This document shows positions 7,854 to 18,500 of a stretch of 64,000 bases of DNA, one piece after another; position 1 is the stretch's first letter; each line of letters begins with the position of its first letter. The notes under the pieces are model-generated. The model was not told where the DNA came from. It saw nothing but the letters and a program-made list of their open reading frames with translations, and made no database searches. The stretch is from Mycolicibacterium flavescens (GTDB taxonomy: Bacteria; Actinomycetota; Actinomycetes; Mycobacteriales; Mycobacteriaceae): positions 5,022,001 through 5,086,000 of the forward strand of contig LR134353.1 of NCBI GenBank assembly GCA_900637135.1, written 5' to 3'. The position numbers were made by a program, and so were the translations under genes.

Positions 7854-10800
7854 CTAGGTGACCTCGGCCGGCATCCGCGTGTTCGACGATGACGGCCGAA
7901 TCCGTGAGGGCCACCAGTTCGCCTTCCCAATCAGCGCGGCGACGGCAGGAACCGTGATAGTGCGAACCACGAAGGTGTCTAGCAAGATCCCCACGCCGAT
8001 CACGAAACCACCCTGGACCACGGTGCCGATACTGGAAAACAGAAGCCCGGCCATTGAGGCGGCGAAAATCAGGCCCGCCGCGGTGATTACACCACCAGTC
8101 GAGCTCAAGGTGCGAATGACGCCAAAACGCACGCTGTGGGGCGATTCGTCCCGCAGACGCGACACGAAGAGCATGTTGTAATCGGCGCCCACTGCGACCA
8201 GCACCACGAACGCCAGCGGAGGCACGCTCCAATGCAACTCCTCGTCGAGAATCACTTGGAACGTCAAGACGCCGAGACCGATCGCTGCGAAGTAGGAGAC
8301 CACGACCGAAGCGACGAGATAAAGCGGAGCGACGATCGAACGCAAGAGCACGATTAACGTCAGCATGACGACGATGAGTGCCATGACGATGATGAATCGG
8401 ATGTCGTTCTGGTAGTAGTCGCGCGTGTCCCGCAGAGCGGTGGGAAATCCGCCCATCGATATCGACGCGTCTGCGAGGGCAGTGTTGGGCTGAGCCCCGC
8501 GGGCGATGTCATTGATCGTCTTGACCTGATCCATCGCCTCAGAACTGAACGGGTTGAGTTTGGTCTGCACCAAATACCTCACCGAGCGGCCGTCTGGCGA
8601 GACGAAAGCCTCGGCGGCTTTCCTGAACTCCACTGAGTCCAGCACCTGGGGCGGGATATTGAACCCTGCCATCGACGAGTCTGCCGCGTCGTGCCGCATC
8701 GTCATCAAGAAAGCCGATGCCTGGTCGAGGCCTGTAGCCACCAGCTTGACCTGCTTGACAAGTTCGTCGACTCCGTCGGCCACTTGCTGGCTTCCCCCGG
8801 CCAGGCGGGCGGCACCCTTCTGCAGATCGGACAGACCTTCTTCAATACCACCCGGTTTGTCCAGCCCCATTTCACTGACCGCCTCGCCGACGGCGGTGAG
8901 CGCGCCGTTGAGCTTGTTCATCGTGGCCTTGAAGGCCTGCTCGTTCTCGACGCTCTGCAATTCGCCCGCGAGCTGATTGATCTCATTCCGGCTTCCGTCG
9001 TTATTTTCATCTACCACGCGCTGGAACTGGGCACGGGTGGCTCTGCAAGACGGATCGGCATCGCAGACCGCGTTGCCATCGAGCGCAAACAGGACGGGAC
9101 CCATCCAGGCGAACATGTCCTCGACGGCGGCGAATCTCATGCCCGAGGCGGTTCCGAGCTTGTTGAGGCTGTCGATGAGCTGCGCTGCGATTTCGACGTA
9201 CCGCACTAAGGTGTCGCCGCTGTACTGAGTTTTCACCGACGAGACCGTTTCCAGCAGACTCTTGATACTCGGCGCGATTGAATCGATCTGTGCACGAACG
9301 TCGACCAGGGAGTCGGCCAGCGTGTTGGCGCCGGTTGCCAGTTCGTCCAAGTCGTCTGTGCGCTGCCCGATCTGGGCGGAGCCCGCGGACAACCGGTCAC
9401 CGACGAGTCCCGCCTGGAATGTCGCCCGGAACTCCCTGGGTACCTCTCCCAGCGGTCGTGTGACACCGCTGACCACAGAGACATCGGGCAGTTGCGCGAT
9501 GCGCGACGCCATTTGCTCCAAGTCCGCGAGGGCACGTGGTGTGCGTAGATCGTGCGGGGACTGAATGAGTATGTATTGCGGGATTGATTGGCTGATCGGG
9601 AAATGACGTTCCAGTGCCGCGTATCCGACCGAGCTCGCCGCTGACGCCGCCACGGCTTCGCGATCGTCATAGTTGAACCGCGCGGACATTGCGAAGCTGG
9701 CCAGAAGAATCAAGACGAGCAGACTCACAACAAGGTGCGGCACGGGTCGGCGCACTATCCGTATACCCGAGCGTCGCCAGAACTGCGCCGTCAGTTCGCG
9801 CCTCGGTCTAACCCACCCACGCGGTCCGGCGATCATCAAGATTGCCGGCAGCAGGGTTATTGCGGCTAGGAAAGCGATGCCGATCCCTATCGCCGACGAG
9901 ACCCCTATCGTCTTGAACACGCCCATTTGAGTGAAGCTCATCAGCAGAAAGGTGATGCCTACAGTGGCGGCAGATGCGGTGATCACCTTGCCGATCGAGA
10001 CCAGCGCGGCTGTGACCGCTCGCTCGATATCGACACCTGTCCGGAGATAGTCGTGGAAGCGGCTGATGAGGAATACTGCGTAATCGGTTCCGGCACCCGC
10101 CATGATCGCGCTGAGGAAGACGATGGACTGGTTCGAGACACCCGAACCTGTCAGCTCGGAAAAACCGGCTACGACGGCCTGCGCGATAAGTATCGACGAG
10201 CCAATGGTGACCAATGGCAGCAACATGGTGACCAAGCTGCGGTACACCAACAACAACACGGTAAGGACCAGGACAGCGATCGCGATCTCGATCGGCAGGC
10301 GATCGTGCTGGCCGGCGACGGTGAGGTCGGCGACTGTAGCTGCGGGACCGGTGACGTAGACGGTGAGGGCTCCGGTCACGTCCTTTCCGCCGACGTTATG
10401 CCTGATGACGTCGGACACCCGATTGAATGACTCGAAGCCCCGCGGTGTCCCCAGCTCGCCCTCCAGGCTGACTGGCAGTACCCAGGTCGTCTTGTCTTCG
10501 CTCGTCAGAAAAGGGCGCAGCTGTGGCGTGCTCAGGAAATCCTGCACCGATACGACGTCGGTGACGTCGTCGCGCAGCGCATCCACCACCTTGCGGTAGG
10601 TGGTTTCGTTGGCAGGCACCAGCCCGGCTTCGTTGATGAATGCGATCACTAAGAGGTTGTCCGAGCCCGACTCGTCGAAAGCCTCTGCCATCCTTTTGGC
10701 GGTGACGCTCGACGGTGCATCGTCGGGCAAGATGACGAGCGGGTGTTTCTCGGCCATCTCATCGAGGGATGGGAGTGCCAGCGGCAGCGCCAACGCCATC

Positions 10801-10862
10801 GCGAGCCAGACCCCGATCACCACCCAGGGCCACCGCACGACGAGATGGGCTAACCGCCGCAT
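7854..10862 (-). CDS. mmpL10: MmpL-family RND lipid transporter, MmpL10-like
   Basis: 1002 residues. One N-terminal transmembrane helix (about 9-33) is followed by a periplasmic domain, a five-helix block (about 195-385), a second large periplasmic domain (about 390-790) with helical, Gln/Asp-rich segments, and a final block of helices. The proton-relay Asp-Tyr pairs are present in both halves: D260-Y261 (GTDYAVFL) and D894-Y895 (GADYNMLF). In the TPP pathway MmpL10 exports diacyltrehalose across the plasma membrane. It lies 27 nt after papA3 and 60 nt before fadD23 on the same strand, so it is in the same operon. Confidence 0.93.
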   Translation of the reverse strand: MRRLAHLVVRWPWVVIGVWLAMALALPLALPSLDEMAEKHPLVILPDDAPSSVTAKRMAEAFDESGSDNLLVIAFINEAGLVPANETTYRKVVDALRDDVTDVVSVQDFLSTPQLRPFLTSEDKTTWVLPVSLEGELGTPRGFESFNRVSDVIRHNVGGKDVTGALTVYVTGPAATVADLTVAGQHDRLPIEIAIAVLVLTVLLLVYRSLVTMLLPLVTIGSSILIAQAVVAGFSELTGSGVSNQSIVFLSAIMAGAGTDYAVFLISRFHDYLRTGVDIERAVTAALVSIGKVITASAATVGITFLLMSFTQMGVFKTIGVSSAIGIGIAFLAAITLLPAILMIAGPRGWVRPRRELTAQFWRRSGIRIVRRPVPHLVVSLLVLILLASFAMSARFNYDDREAVAASAASSVGYAALERHFPISQSIPQYILIQSPHDLRTPRALADLEQMASRIAQLPDVSVVSGVTRPLGEVPREFRATFQAGLVGDRLSAGSAQIGQRTDDLDELATGANTLADSLVDVRAQIDSIAPSIKSLLETVSSVKTQYSGDTLVRYVEIAAQLIDSLNKLGTASGMRFAAVEDMFAWMGPVLFALDGNAVCDADPSCRATRAQFQRVVDENNDGSRNEINQLAGELQSVENEQAFKATMNKLNGALTAVGEAVSEMGLDKPGGIEEGLSDLQKGAARLAGGSQQVADGVDELVKQVKLVATGLDQASAFLMTMRHDAADSSMAGFNIPPQVLDSVEFRKAAEAFVSPDGRSVRYLVQTKLNPFSSEAMDQVKTINDIARGAQPNTALADASISMGGFPTALRDTRDYYQNDIRFIIVMALIVVMLTLIVLLRSIVAPLYLVASVVVSYFAAIGLGVLTFQVILDEELHWSVPPLAFVVLVAVGADYNMLFVSRLRDESPHSVRFGVIRTLSSTGGVITAAGLIFAASMAGLLFSSIGTVVQGGFVIGVGILLDTFVVRTITVPAVAALIGKANWWPSRIRPSSSNTRMPAEVT

Positions 10863-10889
10863 ATCTCTCTCACCCCCCGCCGCTCCACG

Positions 10890-12311
10890 CTATGCGACAC
10901 CCCCCCAATTCCCGCTGTCAGCGACCATTTCCGACACCGTCTTCATCTTGTTCATATAGCGGGCGACCGATTTCCTTGCGACCAAATTATCGGGGTGCAG
11001 GACCGCCATCGCCGTGCCCTCGCCGTAGCGGAAGATGTAGATAGTGAGTTGATACGAGAAACGACCATCCGGATATATTCCGATATTGTTGGCGAGACCC
11101 ATGTCGGCGGCTGCCAGAACAGCGTTGAGCGGAGCGGCGCCACCATGAAAGAAATTCGAGACCGGAAAATTCGGCTGGGGCCAATTCAGCCCCGGTGCCA
11201 ATTCCAGAACGCGGTAATAGGGTACCTTCGCCATATTCAGGCTCGAGTCGAAAGCCGCCTGCGCTGACCAAGCGGCGTCAGCGAAGGACGCAGCGCCAAT
11301 CGGCACGGTGATCGGAATCAGGCCGGTGAACCATCCTTGCGTCATGAAATTGTCCGTCGCGCTTCGCGAATCCCGAGGAGTGAGCCCGTAATAGGTGAGG
11401 GCACCGGTCAGCTCGTGTTCGACCTGGGCAAGGCAGGCGAACAAGCCGCCGATGAAGCGCGCGCCGGCGGTTGTGCAAGCTGATTCAAAGCGCTCCGTCT
11501 GAGCTGGGTCCATGAGGACTTCCGACATCATGTCACTGCTGCTCGACTTGAGCGGATCACCTAGCGGGAGCGGAAATTCTGGGAAGCCGCCGTTGTTGGC
11601 TTCGGCGAAATCGATCCAAGCCCGAACCTCAGGCGAATCCACGGTCAAAGCTGACGTGCGCTCACGCTCGCGGACACAGAAATCGTCGAAACTACCGGCA
11701 TCCGGAAGTGTGAGCGCAGTTCCACGCTCGTTGAACGACGAATACATGCCATTTGCTTCCAACATGGTCGTGCCGATCAATGTCGCGTCTCCATGGACGT
11801 GATCCGCGGCAGCGAAGAAAGTGAAGTAGTCCTCGTTCTGGATGATCCCGAAAGTGAAGCATGCCCATTCCAGTGGGCTCGGTATGCCCACCACATGGGC
11901 GTGTATCTCATCAACAGTCAGGAAGCCGTGATTGACGGGCATGAACTCGATGTCGGAAGGATCCGCGAGGGCATGCCGAATGAACTCCCCCTCGTCGGTG
12001 GTTGCAAACCAACTGCGGAAGGTGTCGTGTCGGCGCAGATAGGCGTTGACGGCGTGATCCATCGCCGTGATGTCGCACTCACCGACCACGTCGCAGCTCG
12101 CGATGATTTGTCGAGAGAAGTTCAGTCCCGCGGCTGTCCGTTCGCAGAAATTGCGGAGATGCTGGCGCTGCATGTAACTGATCGGCACCGCACTGACCGG
12201 CGCGTGCCGCGCCTTTTCCCGAGCGGCGTCTGTCGGATGCCATGACGTGACATTTCCCGGCTTCAGCGACCATTCGTCAAGTGCGCCAACCGTGATCTTG
12301 CCGATGCGCAA
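10890..12311 (-). CDS. papA3: Polyketide-associated acyltransferase, PapA3-like
   Basis: 473 residues from a TTG at 12311. This start is preferred because GGAAGGA (12319-12325) lies 7 nt upstream and the N-terminus then reads MRIG like PapA1. An ATG at 12374 would add 21 residues. The condensation-type acyltransferase motif HxxxD is H171-D175 (HVHGD). In the TPP pathway PapA3 transfers fatty acyl and polyphleoyl chains to trehalose in the cytoplasm to give diacyltrehalose. First gene of the papA3-mmpL10-fadD23-hydrolase operon, divergent from the polyketide synthase gene with 217 nt between the two starts. Confidence 0.9.
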   Translation of the reverse strand: MRIGKITVGALDEWSLKPGNVTSWHPTDAAREKARHAPVSAVPISYMQRQHLRNFCERTAAGLNFSRQIIASCDVVGECDITAMDHAVNAYLRRHDTFRSWFATTDEGEFIRHALADPSDIEFMPVNHGFLTVDEIHAHVVGIPSPLEWACFTFGIIQNEDYFTFFAAADHVHGDATLIGTTMLEANGMYSSFNERGTALTLPDAGSFDDFCVRERERTSALTVDSPEVRAWIDFAEANNGGFPEFPLPLGDPLKSSSSDMMSEVLMDPAQTERFESACTTAGARFIGGLFACLAQVEHELTGALTYYGLTPRDSRSATDNFMTQGWFTGLIPITVPIGAASFADAAWSAQAAFDSSLNMAKVPYYRVLELAPGLNWPQPNFPVSNFFHGGAAPLNAVLAAADMGLANNIGIYPDGRFSYQLTIYIFRYGEGTAMAVLHPDNLVARKSVARYMNKMKTVSEMVADSGNWGGVA

Positions 12312-12528
12312 ATCGCCGTCCTTCCGCTCGGCTGCGGACCCACGCCAGCCGTGCGGCTCAACATACCTCCGCATCGAACGCGGCCGCTCGACGTTTGTCG
12401 AACATCGGAAGACCAACACACCCATATGGCGCGCGGAGATGCCATAGTGTCCCCTGCGGACATGCATTTTTCGGCGTGAGAGATGCCTCAGCGGCCACCT
12501 TCTTCGCCGACGCAAGGGAGGACCACGC
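12312..12528. promoter_or_regulatory. Divergent papA3/pks control region
   Basis: 217 nt between two divergent genes that act in one pathway. The pks ribosome site AAGGGAGGA is at 12514-12522 and the papA3 site GGAAGGA is at 12319-12325 on the minus strand. A possible -10, TAGTGT, is at 12445-12450 for pks and TATGTT at 12360-12365 for papA3, but I see no convincing -35 for either. No clear palindrome was seen. Confidence 0.4.
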
Positions 12529-15500
12529 ATGGCATCCGCATCCGCCGCACAGCCGACCGAGCCGGCTCCGCATCTTGCAGTCATCGGATACGCAGCGCGC
12601 TTCCCGGGCGCCAGAGACGTCGACGAGTTCTGGGAGGTGCTGCGCGACGGCCGCGACGCGGTGTCGGAGGTGCCGGCGGATCGTTGGGACGTCGATGAAT
12701 TCTTCGACCAGGATCCGGACGCGCCCGGCAAGATCGTGACCCGTCGTGCCGGTTTTATTGACAATGCAACGGGTTTCGACGCACCGTTCTTCGCCGTCTC
12801 CCCACGCGAGGCCAGGTTGATGGACCCGCAACATAGGTTGTTGCTGGAGACGGCCTGGCACGCAGTGGAGCATTCGGGAACTGCGCCAACGGCTTTAGCC
12901 GGCACAACAACCGGGGTCTTCGTGGGCATGTCGACTCACGACTACCTCGGAATGGCGTCCGACGAGCTGACCTATCCGGAAATCGAGGCCTACATGGCCA
13001 TCGGGACGTCGCACGCTGCGGCGGCGGGTCGGATCAGCTACAGGCTGGGAATACAGGGACCTGCGGTCGCGGTCGACACAGCGTGTAGTTCGTCGCTTGT
13101 TGCTATCCATCAGGCGTGCCAAGCGCTGCGTTTGGGCGAATGTGATCTCGCCCTTGCCGGCGGAGTGAACCTTCTGCTCACTCCCGCCACCATGATCACC
13201 TTCTCCAGCGCACACATGCTCGCGCCCGACGGTCGCTGCAAGACGTTCGACGCGGCCGCCGACGGCTATGTTCGGGGTGAGGGTTGCGGCGTCATCGTCA
13301 TCAAGCGACTTGAGGACGCGGTTCGGGATGGTGACCGGATTCGAGCCGTGATCCGCGGCAGCGCAATCAACCAAGACGGTGCGTCGGGCGGATTGACCGT
13401 ACCCAATGGCGTTGCCCAGCAACGCGTTATCACTGATGCGTTGAAGCAAGCTGGCGTCGAACCCGGTGCGGTCGGCTACCTGGAGGCGCACGGTACCGGG
13501 ACTTCGCTGGGCGACCCGATCGAGACACAGGCGGCAGGTGCGGTGCTCGGCGAGGGACGCGACGTGAACCGCCCGCTGCTGCTTGGGTCGGTAAAGACGA
13601 ACATCGGCCACTTGGAGGCAGCAGCAGGTATCGCGGGTGTCATCAAGGTCATCCTGGCGCTCGAGAACGAGTTACTGCCGCAGCACCTTCACTTCCAACA
13701 TCCCTCACCCCACATTCCGTGGGACCGGCTCCCGGTCGAGGTAGTCAAGGACCCCACTGCGTGGAAACGCAACGGCGTGCCACGTATCGCCGGAGTCAGC
13801 TCATTCGGATTCGCAGGCACAAATGCTCACGTCATCGTCGAAGAAGCTCCGATGGAGACAACGCGGTCCGTCAAGGGTCCGGTCGTCCATGTAGCGGACC
13901 GGCAGTTCGATCTTCTCCCGCTCTCTGCGCGAACACCGTCCGCGTTGGCACAGGTCGCCGCGCGATACCGCGATTGGTTGAGCGCACACCCGGAGGCCGG
14001 CCTCGCGGACGTGTGTTACACCGCTGGGGCGGGTCGAGCGCCCCTGACACACCGGGCCGCAATCGTTGCCAACTCAAGAGAATCCGCCATTGAGCTGCTC
14101 GGTGCACTCGCAGAGTCCCGGCCAGCGCCAGGTCTGGTGCGCGGAGAATCCTCGGAGGCGCCGAAGACGGCGTGGCTGTTCACCGGCCAGGGCAGCCAAT
14201 ACCCCGGGATGGCGCGCGGGTTGTTCGATACCGAGCCGGTGTTCGCCGAAACGCTACAACGGTGTGCAGCTACTGCGGACCGTATCCTCGAAAAGCCCTT
14301 GCTCGAGGTCATTTTCGATCAGGACACTCCCGCCAGCGCAGACACGCTGAGGCAGACCTCCTATGCACAGCCTGCGATATTCGCGGTGGAGATGGGCTTG
14401 GCCGCTCTCTGGCAGTCCTGGGGGTTGGAACCAGACGTCGTCGTCGGTCACAGCGTCGGCCAATATGCGGCGGCTTGTTTCGCGGGTGTTTTCAGCCTCG
14501 ACGACGGCGTCCTGTTGATGGCCGAGCGCGGACGCATATTCGCTAGCTTGCCCTCCGGCGGCCGAATGGCCGCAGTGTTCGCCGACGCCGATCTTGTCGA
14601 GACTCAGACCGATGAGTTCCCCAGCTTGTCGGTAGCCGCGTACAACGGCACGAACACCGTATTGTCTGGTCCCGCAGAGGATCTGCAGAAGGCAGTGGCT
14701 GGCCTAGTCGCTGACGGTGTCCGATGCGACTGGCTCGAAACCAGCCATGCGTTCCACTCGGCGCTGCTTGAGCCGATCCTGGATGACTTTGAGGCGACAG
14801 CGCAGCGGATCCAATTCAACTCACCCCAACGAATCCTCATCGACAACAGAACCGGTGCTGCGCTTGGCAGAAGCGTGAAACTCGATGGCACTTACTGGCG
14901 CCGTCACGCGCGTCAACCCGTGGAGTTCGCCAAGAGCGTCCGAACCCTTGCCGACCAGAACTGCAAGGTGCTGCTCGAAATCGGCCCCCGACCCGTACTC
15001 GCCGCCGCGGCCCTGGGGGCATGGCCGGATCCGTCCACCACGCCACGGGTGATCGCGTCCCTGCGAGAGAACACTCCCGACCAACGCCAGATCATTGAAG
15101 CGGTTGCCGAGGCTTATGTGTTGGGCCACCTGCCCAACTTCAGCGCAATGAGGCATGCCCGAGCACGGAAGGTCGACCTACCCCTCTATCCGTTCGAGCA
15201 TCGCGAATATTGGTATCGAGACAACCGGGAGCGTCCTCACCAACAGCAGAACCTCGAAGGGCCCCGTACCGACACCGTCCGCCTTCTCGAGGACGGCCGG
15301 ATCGAAGAACTTGCATCCTTACTCGACGGGCCGGATAACGACCACCGGACCATCGATGTGCTGACCAAGCTCGCGTCGCAGCACAACCGACAACGAGCGA
15401 GTCACTCCATCGCTGACGACCGCTACGAGGTGTGTTGGGAGAAAGCCGGTACTTCCACTTCCAGCGCTGCCGCTGCGACGGGCACCTGGATTCTGATCAC

Positions 15501-18500
15501 CGAGACTGCCGATACGGTACGACCTCTGATTGAGGCCTTGACGACGAGCGGTCATCGGCACCGGATCGTCGGATTGCCCGTGTCCGACTCCGACGAGGAA
15601 CATCTCGCCGACGAATTACGCGTTGCGGCCGCGGACGATTCGATGGTCCGGATCCTGCATGTTCCCACCGTCGGCTCCGAGACCACACCGTCGTTGCAGT
15701 CACTCCTGCAGATGCAACACCGATTCTTGAGCGCAACACGACGGCTCTTTCGCGCAGCGAGCGCGAGTGGTGTGCGCATCCCGATATGGATGGTGACCAA
15801 GGGTGCCCAGCGAGTCGTGGACGGGGATGTCGTAGCACCGGATCAAAGCTGTCTGTGGGGCTTCGGTCGCGCCGCGGCGCTGGAGCTACCACAGGTCTGG
15901 GGCGGTTTAGCAGACTTACCGCAAGGCAAGGAGATCCGAGCCGACGAGTGGTCTCGGTTGCTCCAACGGGTCGAGTCCTCAAGCGAGTCCGCTCTCAGAG
16001 ATGACCAATTTGCCCTTCGCGACGACGAAGCTTACGTCCCGCGACTGGTACGGCGCGCCGGTCAGCCGAGCGGTACACCGCTGATACTCCGCGATGATGC
16101 GACCTACTTGGTGACTGGAGGACTCGGTGCGATAGGACTGGAGATCGCCGACTTCCTCGCGACACAGGGTGCCAGGCAGGTGGTGCTGACCAGTCGCCGC
16201 GCTCCCGCCGATTCTGTCCGACAACGCATCGAAGCATTGAGCGAACGCCATGGCTGCGAAATCCATGTCATGACCGCCGACGTCGCCGACGCGGACGCAA
16301 TCGGGGACCTGTTGAGCACAATGCAAACCGAGTTGCCGCCGCTGGCCGGTATTGTCCACGCAGCGGGGGAGGTGGGAACCACTCCGCTCACCGGGGACTC
16401 CGAGTCACAGCAAGCCGAAATGGATCGGGTATTTGCGGGGAAGGCTCTGGGCGCCTGGCATTTAAGTGAAGCAGCTGCCACGCTCCACCTAGACTTCTTT
16501 ATTAGCACCTCGTCGATCGCGTCGGTATGGGGCGGATACGGTCAAACGGCCTACGGCGCAGCGAACGCCTTTCTCGACGGGTTGGCCTGGCGTATGCGCG
16601 AGCGAGGTGTCCCTGGATTCAGCGTCAATTTCGGCCCTTGGGCATCCGGCATGGCGGACGCGGAGTCCCGCGCACGGTTGGATCAACGGGGTGTCAAGAC
16701 GTTATCCCCTGCCGACGCACTTGCGGGGTTCGCTGATGTGATCACAGCGTCTTCCGTGCAAGCAGTGGTGGCCCGGATCGACTGGAATCGTTTCCTGCCG
16801 CTCTACGATCAATCAGGTAGGCGGGCATTTTTGCAGCAGCTGGCCGCAGAGGCGCCTACCGACCAGCCGGCAACGCCTGTGCTGCCATCGGGTAACACAG
16901 AGTTGGTCGAGCGGCTGGTCAAAGCCCCGGTGCAGCAACGCAAGAAGCTCTTGACCGATTACTTGCGCAACGCGGTAGCAGATGTGACGCGGGTAGAGAC
17001 CGGCCAAGTCCGCGAAGACACAGGATTCTTCGACCTCGGCATGGATTCTCTGATGGCCGTCGAATTGCGGCGGCGCCTCGAACAGGGAGTGGGCCGTGAG
17101 ATTCCTGTCACGCTGGTGATGGATCATCCCCGCCTGTCCGATGTAACCGAGTACCTGCTCGACGACGTACTGGGCCTCGGCGAGCAAGCTGCTCCCACCC
17201 CGCAGGCCTCGTCATTGGGGACGCGTACAGACGAGCCCATCGCGGTTATCGCGGTGTCGTGCCGCTTTCCCTGCGCGCCAGACCCAGAAGCTTTTTGGGA
17301 CTTACTTTCTGACGGTGTCGACGCGATCCGCGAAGTCCCCGAGGATCGCTATGACATCGACGAGTTCTACGACCCCGATCCCGAGACACCGGGCAAGATC
17401 TACACGCGATGCGGCGGTTTCCTCGATGGCATCGACGGATTCGACCCCGAATTCTTCGGTATCTCTCCGCGCGAAGCCGTCTGGATCGAGCCACAGCAGC
17501 GGCTGACGCTCGAAACGGTTTGGGAGGGTCTCGAACGGGCTGGGTATGCGCCAGCGACATTGCGCGGCAGCCGAACCGGCATCTTCATGGGAGTTGCGGC
17601 CAACGAGTACGCACATCTGCTGTCCTCCGAGTCGGTCGACAAAATCGAGCCGTACTTCATCACCGGCAACGCGCTCAATGCGGTATCCGGCCGCGTTGCG
17701 TTCGCCCTTGGCCTGGAGGGGCCTGCGGTCGCGGTTGATACCGCATGTAGCTCGGCGTTGGTGGCGGTCCATCAAGCCTGCCAGGCATTGCACACCGGTG
17801 ATTGCGATATGGCCCTGGCCGGTGGCGTGAACGTTCTGCTGAGCCCGGTGACGGTGATCGCCGCATCGCGCGCCAGGATGCTTTCTCCTGTGGGTCGCTG
17901 CAAGACTTTCGACGCATCAGCTGACGGTTATGTGCGCAGTGAAGGCTGCGGCGTTCTGGTGCTCAAGCGGTTGAGCGACGCGCTCCGCGACGGTGACCGT
18001 GTCCAGGCGGTGATCTCTGGCAGCGGAGTCAACCAGGATGGCGCTTCCAGTGGCTTGACAGTGCCCAATGGCGGCGCGCAGCAACGGCTTATCGCTTCTG
18101 TGCTAGCCCGCGCGGGTGTAACGGGCAACGATGTCGATTATCTCGAGGCGCACGGGACCGGCACGCCGTTGGGCGATCCGATCGAGGTGCAAGCGGCCGC
18201 AGCGGTCTACGGCGCCTCACGCGATCAGAACCGACCCTTGCTGATGGGATCGGTCAAAACCAACGTCGGTCACCTCGAATCCGCCTCCGGAGCAGCTGGC
18301 TTGATCAAAGTCGTATTGTCTTTGCAGAACGGATTGTTGCCACGGAGCCTGCATTTCGACAACCCCTCGCCGCATATCCCGTGGGATTCGCTGCCGGTGC
18401 GAGTCGTCGATGAGGCAATTCCGTGGCAGACCAACGGGAGGCCGCGCCGTGCCGGCGTGAGTTCTTTTGGTTTCACCGGCACCAATGCTCATGTGCTGAT

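Noticed and set aside
12312..12929. Upstream extension of papA3 into the pks coding region
   Set aside because: It would overlap the pks start by 400 nt on the opposite strand; the TTG at 12311 with GGAAGGA gives the family's N-terminus.
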